From contig JAGYOW010000018.1 of NCBI GenBank assembly GCA_018399285.1, forward strand, positions 1-54,368: a stretch of 54,368 bases of DNA, in the 5' to 3' direction. A model generated the notes under the pieces. It ran no database searches, was not told the DNA's origin, and worked only from the letters and a program-made list of their open reading frames with translations. Shown here in pieces: positions 1 to 7,937 of this stretch (position 1 is its first letter; the number at the start of each line of letters is the position of its first letter). A program made the translations under genes and the position numbers. Source of the DNA: Desulfotignum sp. (GTDB lineage Bacteria; Desulfobacterota; Desulfobacteria; Desulfobacterales; Desulfobacteraceae).

Positions 1-1137
1 ACCCTGGCGGCCGGGCTGATATCCTCTGAATACAAAAACGTGATCATGTATGTTATCCTCCTGGCCGTGCTGATGGTGTTCTTCCGGCCGAAAACCCCCA
101 CGGGAAGATCCATCACCGAAGGATCCAAGGTGGCGGCCGGCCGGGCGGTCAATCTGTTTTCCGCTGACATGCCCTTCTGGATCAGGCCATCGGCATTGCT
201 TCTGGGTGCGGCTGTGTGGCTGATTATCCCGGCCGTATTTGATGTCTACACCATGCGCATTCTCAACTTAGCCCTGATTTTTGCAGTGGCCGCACTCGGC
301 CTGCAGTTGATTGTGGGGTATACAGGACAATTTTCCTTTGGCCATGCTGCCTTTTTCGGAATCGGTGCCTATACCTCCGCCCTTTTGGCCATCCAGCTGA
401 ACCTGCCGTTTTTTCTCACCCTGCCCCTGGCCGGTGCGGCCGCAGGTCTTGTGGGGTGGCTGGCAGGACCGCTTTTACGCCTTTCCGGCCATTTTCTGGC
501 CATCGGGTCCCTGGCCATGGGGGAAATCATCTTTCTGTTGATGCTCAACTGGAAATGGCTGACAAAAGGGGCTTATGGGCTATACGGCATTCCATTCCCC
601 AGCATCTTCGGATTTGAAATCAGTTCCGACTATGCCTATTATTTTCTGGTAACCTTGGTGCTGGGGCTCATCTTTTTTCTGGTCCACCGCCTGACCGACT
701 CCCGTTTCGGCCGGGGGTTGATCGCAGTACGGGAAAATGAACTGGCGGCCATGGTGAACGGTATCAACCTGATTTCCCAGAAAACCAAAGCCTTTGTCAT
801 CGGAACGGCCTGTGCCGGCATCGCAGGGGCATTGTACGCCCATTACGTTACCTATATCAACCCGGATTCCTTTCAGTTTCATGTCTCAGTAGAAATGGTG
901 ACCATGGTAGTGATCGGCGGGCTGGGTTCGGTTCCCGGCAGTCTTATCGGCGCCCTTGTCATCATTCTGTTGCCGGAATACCTCAGAGGGCTTGCGGATT
1001 ACCGCCTGGTGGTATACGGTGGACTGCTCATCGGATTCATGATGTATCTGCCCGGCGGCCTGGCTGACCTAGCGCGCTATCCCCTGCGGATCCTGAGACA
1101 GCGGCTTCAGAAAAATGTCCGGGAGGTGACCCAATGA
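1..1137 (+). CDS. livM: Fused LivH-LivM branched-chain amino acid ABC permease (5' partial)
   Basis: Membrane permease of a branched-chain-amino-acid-type ABC importer. The frame is open to the first base of the window. Its first ~30 codons read like the C-terminal end of LivH (AAGLISSEYK, then VFFRPK). After a polar linker the LivM core follows without a stop, with its hallmark VGYTGQFSFGHAAFFGIGAY and several hydrophobic helices. An internal ATG at 169 could start a separate LivM, but no purine-rich Shine-Dalgarno precedes it, so a LivHM fusion is the better reading. The stop overlaps the livG start as ATGA (1134-1137), which implies translational coupling. The substrate is unknown: LivH N-terminal part and any LivK binding protein lie outside the window. 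Neighbouring catabolic genes suggest an amino acid, peptide or betaine. Confidence 0.85.
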   Translation, partial: TLAAGLISSEYKNVIMYVILLAVLMVFFRPKTPTGRSITEGSKVAAGRAVNLFSADMPFWIRPSALLLGAAVWLIIPAVFDVYTMRILNLALIFAVAALGLQLIVGYTGQFSFGHAAFFGIGAYTSALLAIQLNLPFFLTLPLAGAAAGLVGWLAGPLLRLSGHFLAIGSLAMGEIIFLLMLNWKWLTKGAYGLYGIPFPSIFGFEISSDYAYYFLVTLVLGLIFFLVHRLTDSRFGRGLIAVRENELAAMVNGINLISQKTKAFVIGTACAGIAGALYAHYVTYINPDSFQFHVSVEMVTMVVIGGLGSVPGSLIGALVIILLPEYLRGLADYRLVVYGGLLIGFMMYLPGGLADLARYPLRILRQRLQKNVREVTQ

Positions 1138-1904
1138 CACTTCTGACCCTGCAACAGATCACAAAAAACTTTGGCGGACTGACAGCGGTGGACCAAATTG
1201 ACCTGTCAGTGGAAAAAGGCACCATCCACGGCCTGATCGGGCCGAACGGATCGGGAAAAACCACGGTGTTCAACCTGATCACGGGGATCTATCCCCTCAC
1301 TACCGGCACCATTACATTCAACGGCATGGATATCACGGGATATCCCGCTTTCAAGGTCAACCAGAAAGGACTGGCCCGGACGTTCCAGGAAATCCAGCTG
1401 TTCTATGACATGACGGTTCTGGAAAACGCGATGATGGGATGCCAGAGGCTGACCCGGGCCGGGGCTGTAGCCGCCTTGGTCAAGCTCCCCTGGGTGACCA
1501 GGGAAGAGGCGTTCATCCGGGAAAAAGCCATGGCAGCCCTTGATTTTGTCGGATTGTCCGGCACGGCAGAGGAAGCGGCCCGGAAAATCCCTTACGGCCA
1601 CCAACGGCTACTAGAGGTGGCCAGGGCCCTGGCAGGGGATCCGGAACTGCTGCTGCTGGATGAACCAGCCGCCGGCATGAACCACGCGGAAACCAGGGAA
1701 TTGATGGCACTCATTGCCCGGATCCGAGAAATGGGGGTAACCGTGTTTCTGGTGGAACATAATATGAAAATGGTAATGGAAATCTGCGAATGGATCACAG
1801 TGATCAATTACGGCCAAGTGATCGGCCATGGGACACCGGCCCAGGTCCAGGCGGATGAAAATATAATCAACGCCTATCTCAGCGGAGAAAATATCACATG
1901 CTGA
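1134..1904 (+). CDS. livG: LivG-type ABC transporter ATP-binding protein
   Basis: First of the two ATPases of the Liv-type importer, 256 aa, the usual LivG length. Walker A GPNGSGKTT lies near residue 36. A LivG-like signature region (YGHQRLLEVARAL) replaces canonical LSGGQ, followed by Walker B LLLLDEPAAGMN and the H-loop (VFLVEHNM). The ATG overlaps the permease stop, and the 3' end overlaps livF by 7 bases, so the three genes form one translationally coupled operon. Assignment to the Liv (HAAT) family is firm; the transported compound is not. Confidence 0.92.
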   Translation: MTLLTLQQITKNFGGLTAVDQIDLSVEKGTIHGLIGPNGSGKTTVFNLITGIYPLTTGTITFNGMDITGYPAFKVNQKGLARTFQEIQLFYDMTVLENAMMGCQRLTRAGAVAALVKLPWVTREEAFIREKAMAALDFVGLSGTAEEAARKIPYGHQRLLEVARALAGDPELLLLDEPAAGMNHAETRELMALIARIREMGVTVFLVEHNMKMVMEICEWITVINYGQVIGHGTPAQVQADENIINAYLSGENITC

Positions 1905-2602
1905 CACTGAAAGATCTCAAAGTGGCCTACGGCCCGATAGAGGTGCTGCATGGCATCTCCCTTGAGGTACCCAGGGGGGGGGTTGTATCTCTCATCGGTG
2001 CCAACGGGGCCGGAAAAACTACCATCCTGAACACCATATCCGGACTGCTGATCCCTGCATCAGGGACCGTTTCCTTTGAGGACCGGGACATCACCGGATA
2101 CAAACCGGACCAGGTCATCCGCATGGGCATCGCCCAGGTGCCGGAAGGGCGGAAGGTCTTTACCAATCTGACGGTCTACGAATGCCTGTTGATGGGGGGA
2201 CTGGTGCGCCGGGACAAAAAACAGGTGCAAAAGGACATTGAAACTGTTTATGAGATGTTTCCGCGGCTCAAGGAACGGCGGAAACAACTGGCCGGTACAT
2301 TAAGCGGCGGAGAACAGGAAATGCTGGCCTTTGGGCGGGCTCTAGTGGCAAAACCCAGACTTCTGCTCCTGGATGAACCCTCCATGGGACTGGCCCCTAA
2401 AATGATCGCAGAAGTGGCCCAGTTTATCCTCAAGATAAGAGACCAAGGGATGACCGTTTTGCTGGTGGAACAGAACTCGGAATTGGCTTTGACCATATCG
2501 GATTACGGATATGTACTGGAAACCGGATCAATCATTATGAGTGACAAGGCCTGTAACCTGATCAACAATCAGGAAGTGCGAAAAGCTTATATGGGCCTAT
2601 AA
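1898..2602 (+). CDS. livF: LivF-type ABC transporter ATP-binding protein
   Basis: Second ATPase of the importer, 234 aa, typical for LivF. It shows Walker A GANGAGKTT, the LivF-specific stretch VPEGRKVF after the Q-loop region, signature LSGGEQEMLAFGRAL, and Walker B LLLLDEPSMGLAPK. It overlaps livG by 7 bases and ends 20 bases before the next gene, which is likely in the same transcript. Confidence 0.92.
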   Translation: MLTLKDLKVAYGPIEVLHGISLEVPRGGVVSLIGANGAGKTTILNTISGLLIPASGTVSFEDRDITGYKPDQVIRMGIAQVPEGRKVFTNLTVYECLLMGGLVRRDKKQVQKDIETVYEMFPRLKERRKQLAGTLSGGEQEMLAFGRALVAKPRLLLLDEPSMGLAPKMIAEVAQFILKIRDQGMTVLLVEQNSELALTISDYGYVLETGSIIMSDKACNLINNQEVRKAYMGL

Positions 2603-2622
2603 ATAAAAAGGATTTTTATAAA

Positions 2623-4170
2623 GTGAATCATACACCCAACGCCTTACATGATACAGCAACGGTGATCGATTGCCTGGAAATCAGCAACTGGAGTGAATCT
2701 GTTTTCCAACAGATGCGGCAGGGAGGGCTGACTGCTGTCAACTGCACCTGTTCCATACTGGAAAATTTCCGGCAGACCGTCAAAAATATCGCCTGGTGGC
2801 AAAAAGCATTCAACACATATCCGGAGCTGATCATGCCGGTCCATGACACCGCAGACATCAGAACCGCCAAACAGCATAACAAAACCGGGATCATTTTAGG
2901 CTTTCAGAACACCTCGGCCATCGAGGATGATCTGGACCTGCTGGGGGTGTTTCACCAGCTGGGGGTCAGGGTGATGCAGCTGACTTACATGGAGAGCAAC
3001 CTGTCCGGACAAGGATGCCTGGAACGGTTCGATGCCGGGCTGACCAATTTCGGAAAAGAAGTGCTCGAAGAAATGAACCGGCTGGGAATTCTCATCGATC
3101 TGTCCCATGTGGGCAACCAGACCGCACTGGAAGCGATCACCCATTCCCGGCGGCCCGTGGCCCTGACCCATGCCAACCCAAAAAGTCTTTGCGACCACCC
3201 CCGCAACAAACCGGATGAAGTGATCAAGGCCGTGGCTGACAGAGGCGGGGTGGTGGGTGCCACCATTTTTCCACCGTTTCTGCCGGCGGGAAACCGGTCC
3301 GTGCTCACTGATTTCATTGATGTCATCGATTATATGGTAAACATGATCGGCATTGATCATGTGGCCGTGGGCACTGATTTCACTACGGGCCAGCCCAGGC
3401 AGTGGTTTGACTGGATTCTGACCGGCCGATCAAAAAAAGGCCCGGCTTTGCAGCTGCAGCACCCCCTAGTCAATCCCAAAGGGATTCAGAGTGCAGCGGA
3501 TTTTCCCAACATCACCGCAGCACTTCTGGAACGGGGATATGATGAACACCAAATACGAAAAATCATGGGCGAAAACATGATGCGGATTTTTTCCCAAGTA
3601 TGGGAAAATCAGGGAACCACCAGTGACATGGCATCCCCGGCCAGCTATCACCACCTGATATCCCGTTTAAAGCTGACTTCAGAACAACGGCTGATGCTGG
3701 ACAGCATTCCCATGGTGTTGTTTCCCCGCTGGTTTTTTGTGTCCATCAAAAAACAGATTGAAAAACAAAGTGATCTGGAAACCGCTCGGAAGATCTACTA
3801 CCAGGCCGGATGGGAGGGGGCGGTCAAATGGACCCAAAAACACATTGAAACCGAAGGGCTCAGCGGCCGTGCCCTTCTCGAGCAGTATATGAACAGCGCC
3901 GGGCTCCGGGGATGGGGAAAACTCACCATCGCCGAATATGATGAACAGGCTCCCAGAGCGGTGGTCATTCTCACCCATTCGGCCGTGGCGGAGGAGATGG
4001 GGGATGTGGGAAGAACGGTATGCGATCACCTGCCGGGATCCATTGCAGGCGCGTTCCAGACCATTCTGACTACCAGCGGGGGAAGTTCTAAAAAAATAAT
4101 TGGCCGGGAAACCAAATGTCTGGCCAACGGGGATGACAAGTGTGTATTTGAAATCACCGCCGTCGATTGA
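2623..4170 (+). CDS. M19 dipeptidase-like domain fused to a V4R/DUF5943-like domain
   Basis: 515 aa, starting at GTG with AAGGA about 10 bases upstream. Residues ~10-330 read as a membrane-dipeptidase (peptidase M19) TIM barrel: GILIDLSHVG, a THANP motif in place of SHSN, and DHPRNKPDE. The first zinc ligands look absent: the usual DxHxD near the N-terminus reads VIDCLEISNW, and the bridging EG reads GFQN. Residues ~345-515 resemble V4R-type ligand-binding domains, ending ETKCLANGDDKCVF. From memory, Pseudomonas aeruginosa carries a separate dipeptidase-like gene and a DUF5943 gene side by side in its dimethylglycine/betaine operon; here the two appear fused. I infer a role in betaine or sarcosine-type catabolism with the downstream flavoprotein, not proven peptidase activity. 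No signal peptide is seen. Confidence 0.72.
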   Translation: MNHTPNALHDTATVIDCLEISNWSESVFQQMRQGGLTAVNCTCSILENFRQTVKNIAWWQKAFNTYPELIMPVHDTADIRTAKQHNKTGIILGFQNTSAIEDDLDLLGVFHQLGVRVMQLTYMESNLSGQGCLERFDAGLTNFGKEVLEEMNRLGILIDLSHVGNQTALEAITHSRRPVALTHANPKSLCDHPRNKPDEVIKAVADRGGVVGATIFPPFLPAGNRSVLTDFIDVIDYMVNMIGIDHVAVGTDFTTGQPRQWFDWILTGRSKKGPALQLQHPLVNPKGIQSAADFPNITAALLERGYDEHQIRKIMGENMMRIFSQVWENQGTTSDMASPASYHHLISRLKLTSEQRLMLDSIPMVLFPRWFFVSIKKQIEKQSDLETARKIYYQAGWEGAVKWTQKHIETEGLSGRALLEQYMNSAGLRGWGKLTIAEYDEQAPRAVVILTHSAVAEEMGDVGRTVCDHLPGSIAGAFQTILTTSGGSSKKIIGRETKCLANGDDKCVFEITAVD

Positions 4171-4203
4171 CAAACATCACCATTGTATCATAGGAATATC
4201 AGC

Positions 4204-5544
4204 ATGTTACATGTATTTGAATCTGACAACCTGAAGACCTATAGCGCTAAAGATATATTACAGCGGGAAGTCACACCCGCTCTGGGCTGTACAGACCCGA
4301 TTGCCATTGCCCTGTCCACCGCTGCCGCCGCCCGGCTGGTTCTTCCCGAAACAGTTGAATCCATTTCCGTCCATGTGGACCCCAATATTTTTAAAAACGG
4401 GTTTTCGGTTCCCATACCCGGCACAGCCGGGCTCAGCGGCCTGGAACTGGTCGCAGCCTTAGGTGCTTTTGGCGGGGATCCAGGCAAAGGGTTAGAAGTG
4501 CTGGAAACCCTGACGTCAGAGAGCCTCGAAAAAGCAGTGACCCTGGTCAAGAACAACGCAGTAACCATCCATCTTCTGCGGGAGCACCGGGGGATTCATA
4601 TCCAGACCCTGATCCGGGCAGGCACGCATGAAGCAGCCTGTCTGATTGAACATACCCATGATAACATTGTTTCCCTGACTCTGGACGGTGTGGAGGCTGC
4701 AGACAGACCGGTCACGTCTGAAAATCGTCCTGTCGAGCGTTTCGACCGGGCCAATTTTGACGACTGGCTCAGGCATCTCACACTGGATGAGATGCTGAGC
4801 ATGATAGACACCTTTGATGACGACGATATCGAATTTATCAAAAAAGGGGTTGATCTTAACTGCCGCCTGGCGGAATTCGGCTTGTCCCACAAATCCGGCA
4901 TGGGAATCGGCCGAACCCTGCAACGGCTGAATGACCAGGGACGGATCAAAATGGACATGGTCCTTGCGGCGCGCATCCTGACGTCAGCAGCGGCTGATGC
5001 CCGCATGGCCGGTGCCGGCCTGCCGGCCATGGCATCGGCCGGCAGCGGCAATCATGGCCTGACAGCCGTACTGCCCATCCGGGCGGTCAGAGATTATCTC
5101 ATCTGCAATGACAAAGCTGTGTACCAAGCCGTTGGTTTGTCCCATGTACTGACCTCAGTGGTTAAATCCCACACCGGCCGCCTGGCCCCTATATGCGGCT
5201 GTTCCATTGCGGCCGGCGCCGGGGCAGCCGCTGGCATCACCTGGCTGATGGGCGGAGACAGGAACCAGATTGCCGCCGCCGTCAAACATCTGATCGGAGA
5301 CCTGTCCGGCATGATCTGTGACGGCGCCAAACCGGGGTGTGCTCTCAAACTTTCCACAGCTGCGGGCAATGCCGTACAGGCATCACTTTTGGCCCTTGAA
5401 GGCGTTACATTGACCAACTCGGACGGCATCCTTGCAGACACGCTGGAACAGACCATCCAGAACCTGGGCGTGTTAAGCACCCGGGGCATGTCCGAGACCG
5501 ATGCCACTATTCTTGATATTATGCTGAACAAGGAGAAAAAATGA
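4204..5544 (+). CDS. L-cysteine desulfidase / serine dehydratase alpha-like FeS lyase (CyuA/YhaM family)
   Basis: 446 aa from ATG 4204, which has AGGAA 8 bases upstream; a TTG at 4183 in the same frame is less likely. The family (UPF0597, SDH_alpha) binds a [4Fe-4S] cluster and, in characterised members, splits L-cysteine to pyruvate, ammonia and sulfide. Diagnostic stretches are present in order: EVTPALGCTDPIAIAL near the start, NIFKNGFSVPIPGT, a Gly/Ala-rich SGSGNHGLTA, PICGCSIAAGAGAAAG, and GMICDGAKPGCALK with the conserved cysteines. Length matches E. coli YhaM (about 436 aa). It follows the dipeptidase-like gene by about 30 bases and overlaps the next start (ATGA at 5541), so it belongs to the same operon. 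Alternatives within the family (other amino-acid lyases) cannot be excluded. Confidence 0.82.
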   Translation: MLHVFESDNLKTYSAKDILQREVTPALGCTDPIAIALSTAAAARLVLPETVESISVHVDPNIFKNGFSVPIPGTAGLSGLELVAALGAFGGDPGKGLEVLETLTSESLEKAVTLVKNNAVTIHLLREHRGIHIQTLIRAGTHEAACLIEHTHDNIVSLTLDGVEAADRPVTSENRPVERFDRANFDDWLRHLTLDEMLSMIDTFDDDDIEFIKKGVDLNCRLAEFGLSHKSGMGIGRTLQRLNDQGRIKMDMVLAARILTSAAADARMAGAGLPAMASAGSGNHGLTAVLPIRAVRDYLICNDKAVYQAVGLSHVLTSVVKSHTGRLAPICGCSIAAGAGAAAGITWLMGGDRNQIAAAVKHLIGDLSGMICDGAKPGCALKLSTAAGNAVQASLLALEGVTLTNSDGILADTLEQTIQNLGVLSTRGMSETDATILDIMLNKEKK

Positions 5545-6848
5545 AACCCGATTATGACGCGATTATCATCGGTGCCGGCATCATCGGCTGCTGCACCGCC
5601 TTTGAAATGAGCAAACTGGGGTACCGAACCCTGAACATCGACAAACTGCCGGCCGCAGGAATGGGATCCACAGCCGGCTCCTGTGCGATTATCCGGCTGC
5701 ATTATTCCACTGCCCAAGGGGTGACCCTGGCCAGAGAGGGATATTACTACTGGCTGGACTGGCCCAAATACCTGGAGACCGGAGACCCGGAAGGGATGGC
5801 ATACTACCGCAACACCGGCGCACTGGTCATCAAAACGGAAATCAACAAGAACCTAGCGTATGTCAAAAAAGCGCTGCAGGCGCTTTCCGTGGGATTTTTG
5901 GAGCTGGCGCCGGAACAGGTGCACACCTATCTTCCCAATGCAGATCTCAACAGCTATTTTCCTCAGAAATGGGTCACTGATCCGGAATTCGGCAAACCCT
6001 CAGGGAAAAACATCCCCGGAGCCATCTGGGTCCCGGAATCCGGATATATTTCAGATCCAAAACTGTCCACCCACAATGCCCAGGTGGCGGCCGAAAAAAA
6101 AGGCGCTCAGTTTCTTTTTAATGCACAAGTAACGGAAATTCTGATTGAAAACAACCGCGCCACCGGAGTAATCCTTTCAGACGGCAGAAAAATCACCGCC
6201 CCGGTGGTGGTAAACGTTGCCGGACCCCATTCCTTTCAGATCAATGCCATGGCCGGTGTGGCAGATAAAATGAACATCAAGACCCGGCCCATGAAGCAGG
6301 AAGTGGCTCATATCCCCGCCCCGAAAGACCTTGACTGGGAAAGAGATGGGTTCATGTTGTCAGACGGCGACATAGGCTGCTATTCCCGGCCAGAAGTGGG
6401 AAATCATTTTCTGATCGGCAGTGAAGACCCGCCCAGTGATCCGCAGTTGTGGGTAGATGACCCTGACGACTATGACCAGAATTTCACCGATCAGTATCGG
6501 TGCATGGTCCTGCGGGAAGCCATGCGGGTCAAAGGTCTTCCCATCCCCAACAAGTATCAGGGTCTGGTGGATCTGTATGATGTATCTGATGACTGGCTCC
6601 CCATATATGACAAATCAGATCTTCCCGGATTTTACATGGCCGTGGGCACATCCGGCAATCAGTACAAGAACGCCCCGGTGGCCGGGGCAATGATGGCCCA
6701 CCTGATCCAGGCCTGTGAAAAGGGACTTGACCATGACAAATCACCTTTCCAGTTTGATTTGAAATATCTCAAACGACCCCTGGATATGGGATTTTTTTCC
6801 AGAAACCGGGAAATCAACAAAGATTCCAGTTTTTCCGTGATCGGATGA
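5541..6848 (+). CDS. FAD-dependent oxidoreductase, DAO (sarcosine/glycine/D-amino acid oxidase) family
   Basis: 435 aa. The N-terminal dinucleotide-binding fingerprint IIIGAGIIGCCTA is followed by a TAGSCAIIR motif, as in sarcosine oxidase beta and dimethylglycine-type flavoproteins where FAD is held. The C-terminal part contains GFYMAVGTSGNQYKNAP, the second FAD contact of DAO enzymes. Expected chemistry is oxidation of a secondary or tertiary amine or an amino acid; substrate not readable. Translationally coupled to the cysteine desulfidase-like gene by ATGA. In an anaerobe it more likely passes electrons to a carrier than to oxygen. No signal peptide, so cytoplasmic. Confidence 0.82.
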   Translation: MKPDYDAIIIGAGIIGCCTAFEMSKLGYRTLNIDKLPAAGMGSTAGSCAIIRLHYSTAQGVTLAREGYYYWLDWPKYLETGDPEGMAYYRNTGALVIKTEINKNLAYVKKALQALSVGFLELAPEQVHTYLPNADLNSYFPQKWVTDPEFGKPSGKNIPGAIWVPESGYISDPKLSTHNAQVAAEKKGAQFLFNAQVTEILIENNRATGVILSDGRKITAPVVVNVAGPHSFQINAMAGVADKMNIKTRPMKQEVAHIPAPKDLDWERDGFMLSDGDIGCYSRPEVGNHFLIGSEDPPSDPQLWVDDPDDYDQNFTDQYRCMVLREAMRVKGLPIPNKYQGLVDLYDVSDDWLPIYDKSDLPGFYMAVGTSGNQYKNAPVAGAMMAHLIQACEKGLDHDKSPFQFDLKYLKRPLDMGFFSRNREINKDSSFSVIG

Positions 6849-6907
6849 CCAACAACTTGAATTGAACCTAAAATTATTTTGTTGTAAGCTCAATTTTATT
6901 TCAATAC

Positions 6908-6942
6908 CCCTCATGCCGGTAAAATTGTTGTCGGCATAAGGG
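6908..6942 (+). repeat. Inverted repeat downstream of the flavoprotein gene
   Basis: Arms CCC..ATGCCG and CGGCAT..GGG enclose a loop of about 13 bases, 60 bases after the flavoprotein stop. It could end the liv-flavoprotein transcript, but no clear T-run follows, so a role as an intrinsic terminator is only possible. The surrounding ~110 bases are AT-rich and hold no other gene. Confidence 0.45.
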
Positions 6943-6965
6943 TCAATTTATCGAGGAACAGGAGA

Positions 6966-7200
6966 ATGAGTACAGATACCATCCACCTCATCGATCAGCG
7001 TGTTATTGAAGCCAATGCCCTGGTGCCGGTATGCGGAAAAATACCGTGAACTGGGCGTGGCAGAGTTCGGGCACTGCCTGTCATGCTGCCGGGATGAACC
7101 CTTTGCAGAAGGCTTCAATTCCAAAATCCGGTTTGAACGCAGCCAGACCATCATGGAAGGCACGCCCTTCTGTGATTTCAACTTCTTTCTTGACACCTGA
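6966..7200 (+). pseudogene. Remnant of L-2-amino-thiazoline-4-carboxylic acid hydrolase-like gene
   Basis: An ATG at 6966 opens a short frame (MSTDTIHLIDQRVIEANALV...) that stops after about 27 codons. The adjacent frame then reads EKYRELGVAEFGHCLSCCRD, then FAEGFNSKIRFERSQTIMEG and CDFNFFLDT to a TGA at 7198. The second part matches the conserved C-terminal pattern of the ATC hydrolase family (GFNPKI..RT.TIM.G...CDF), as remembered. Most of the N-terminal half of the usual ~200 aa protein is missing, so this is a truncated, frameshifted remnant. Its presence beside a cysteine desulfidase-like gene is suggestive, because ATC hydrolase acts in cysteine synthesis from thiazolines. Confidence 0.6.
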
Positions 7201-7226
7201 CCGGACAACGTATTATCACCCCTGAT

Positions 7227-7574
7227 ATGGGAAACACACATGAAAAACTGCGGATCAAGATCTGGATCGAATGTGACACCGGAGATTCCATTTTCGGGGA
7301 AGGACAGATGCGCATCCTGGAAACCATTCAGGAACAGGGGTCCATCAATGCGGCGGCCAAAACCCTGAAAATGGGGTACCGGTCCATGTGGGGCCGGCTG
7401 CGAAAAATGGAGAAACGGCTGGGAAAACCACTCCTGGAACGCCACAAAGGCGGGGCTGAAGGGGGGCATTCCGACCTGACGCCCGAGGCTTTGGAAATGA
7501 TTGACAAATTCAAACGCCTGCGGCTGGAGATCGCGGAAGCATCTGAAACCATTTTCAGACAAATTTACCATTAG
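7227..7574 (+). CDS. ModE N-terminal-type winged-helix DNA-binding protein
   Basis: 115 aa. The HTH region (FGEGQMRILETIQEQGSINA, then AAKTLKMGYRSMWGRLRKME) and the KR-GKPLLERHKGG.GGHSDLTPEA stretch match the LysR-like DNA-binding domain of ModE. The C-terminal molbindin/TOBE domains that bind molybdate in full-length ModE (~260 aa) are absent, so another component may sense the metal or the effector may differ. It precedes the molybdenum hydroxylase locus and a ModE-like operator at 7718. A very similar single-domain protein lies at 38753-39109. Confidence 0.8.
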   Translation: MGNTHEKLRIKIWIECDTGDSIFGEGQMRILETIQEQGSINAAAKTLKMGYRSMWGRLRKMEKRLGKPLLERHKGGAEGGHSDLTPEALEMIDKFKRLRLEIAEASETIFRQIYH

Positions 7575-7717
7575 CTCACTATGGAAGTTCACTATGGAAA
7601 ACAAACGCCGTCCCATCCGCATGATCTGCCCGCTTCGGAGCCGCCTCCCCGGCAAAACGCCTGAAACTCTTTAAAACCGAATCATTTGGGAAAAGAGACA
7701 TTTGATTTTTAACCCAG

Positions 7718-7741
7718 CGTTATGTTTCTATTGACATATGA
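7718..7741. promoter_or_regulatory. ModE-like operator (imperfect)
   Basis: CGTTATGT, 8-base spacer, ACATATGA. The left arm is identical to that of the perfect palindrome at 41499 and the spacer length is the same; the right arm departs in its last bases. It sits between the ModE-type gene and the molybdenum hydroxylase subunits, though the IS3 remnant now lies between it and the first subunit. The architecture matches what I remember of the E. coli modA operator. Confidence 0.5.
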
Positions 7742-7801
7742 AGGTCCCGGTGATAGACAGCATAGTGAAAGTGGCCTCATGTCTTTAAGATAAGGGAGAG
7801 A

Positions 7802-7937
7802 ATGATAATACTAAGATGCAATTATTCCCTAGAAGATATTAATATATTCCATTCAGACCGTGGCAATGAGTACGACAATGCTCTAATAGATGATATTTTA
7901 AGTACTTTTAAAATAAATAGGTCCCTAAGTAATAAAC
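7802..7937 (+). mobile_element. IS3-family transposase (OrfB) fragment
   Basis: About 45 codons read SLEDINIFHSDRGNEYDNALI and then STFKINRSLSNK, the HSDRG...SLS stretch around the DDE catalytic core of IS3-type OrfB integrases. Base composition is more AT-rich than the flanks. The frame then runs directly into molybdenum hydroxylase sequence, marking a junction at about 7938. No terminal inverted repeats or target duplication are visible, so only a fragment remains. Confidence 0.7.

Noticed and set aside
4183..4203. TTG start adding seven residues to the cysteine desulfidase-like protein
   Set aside because: The ATG at 4204 has a better spaced AGGAA and the family starts near there.
7590..7674. 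Short frame starting MENKRRPIRMICPL
   Set aside because: Only 26 codons, no recognisable family, no clear ribosome site.
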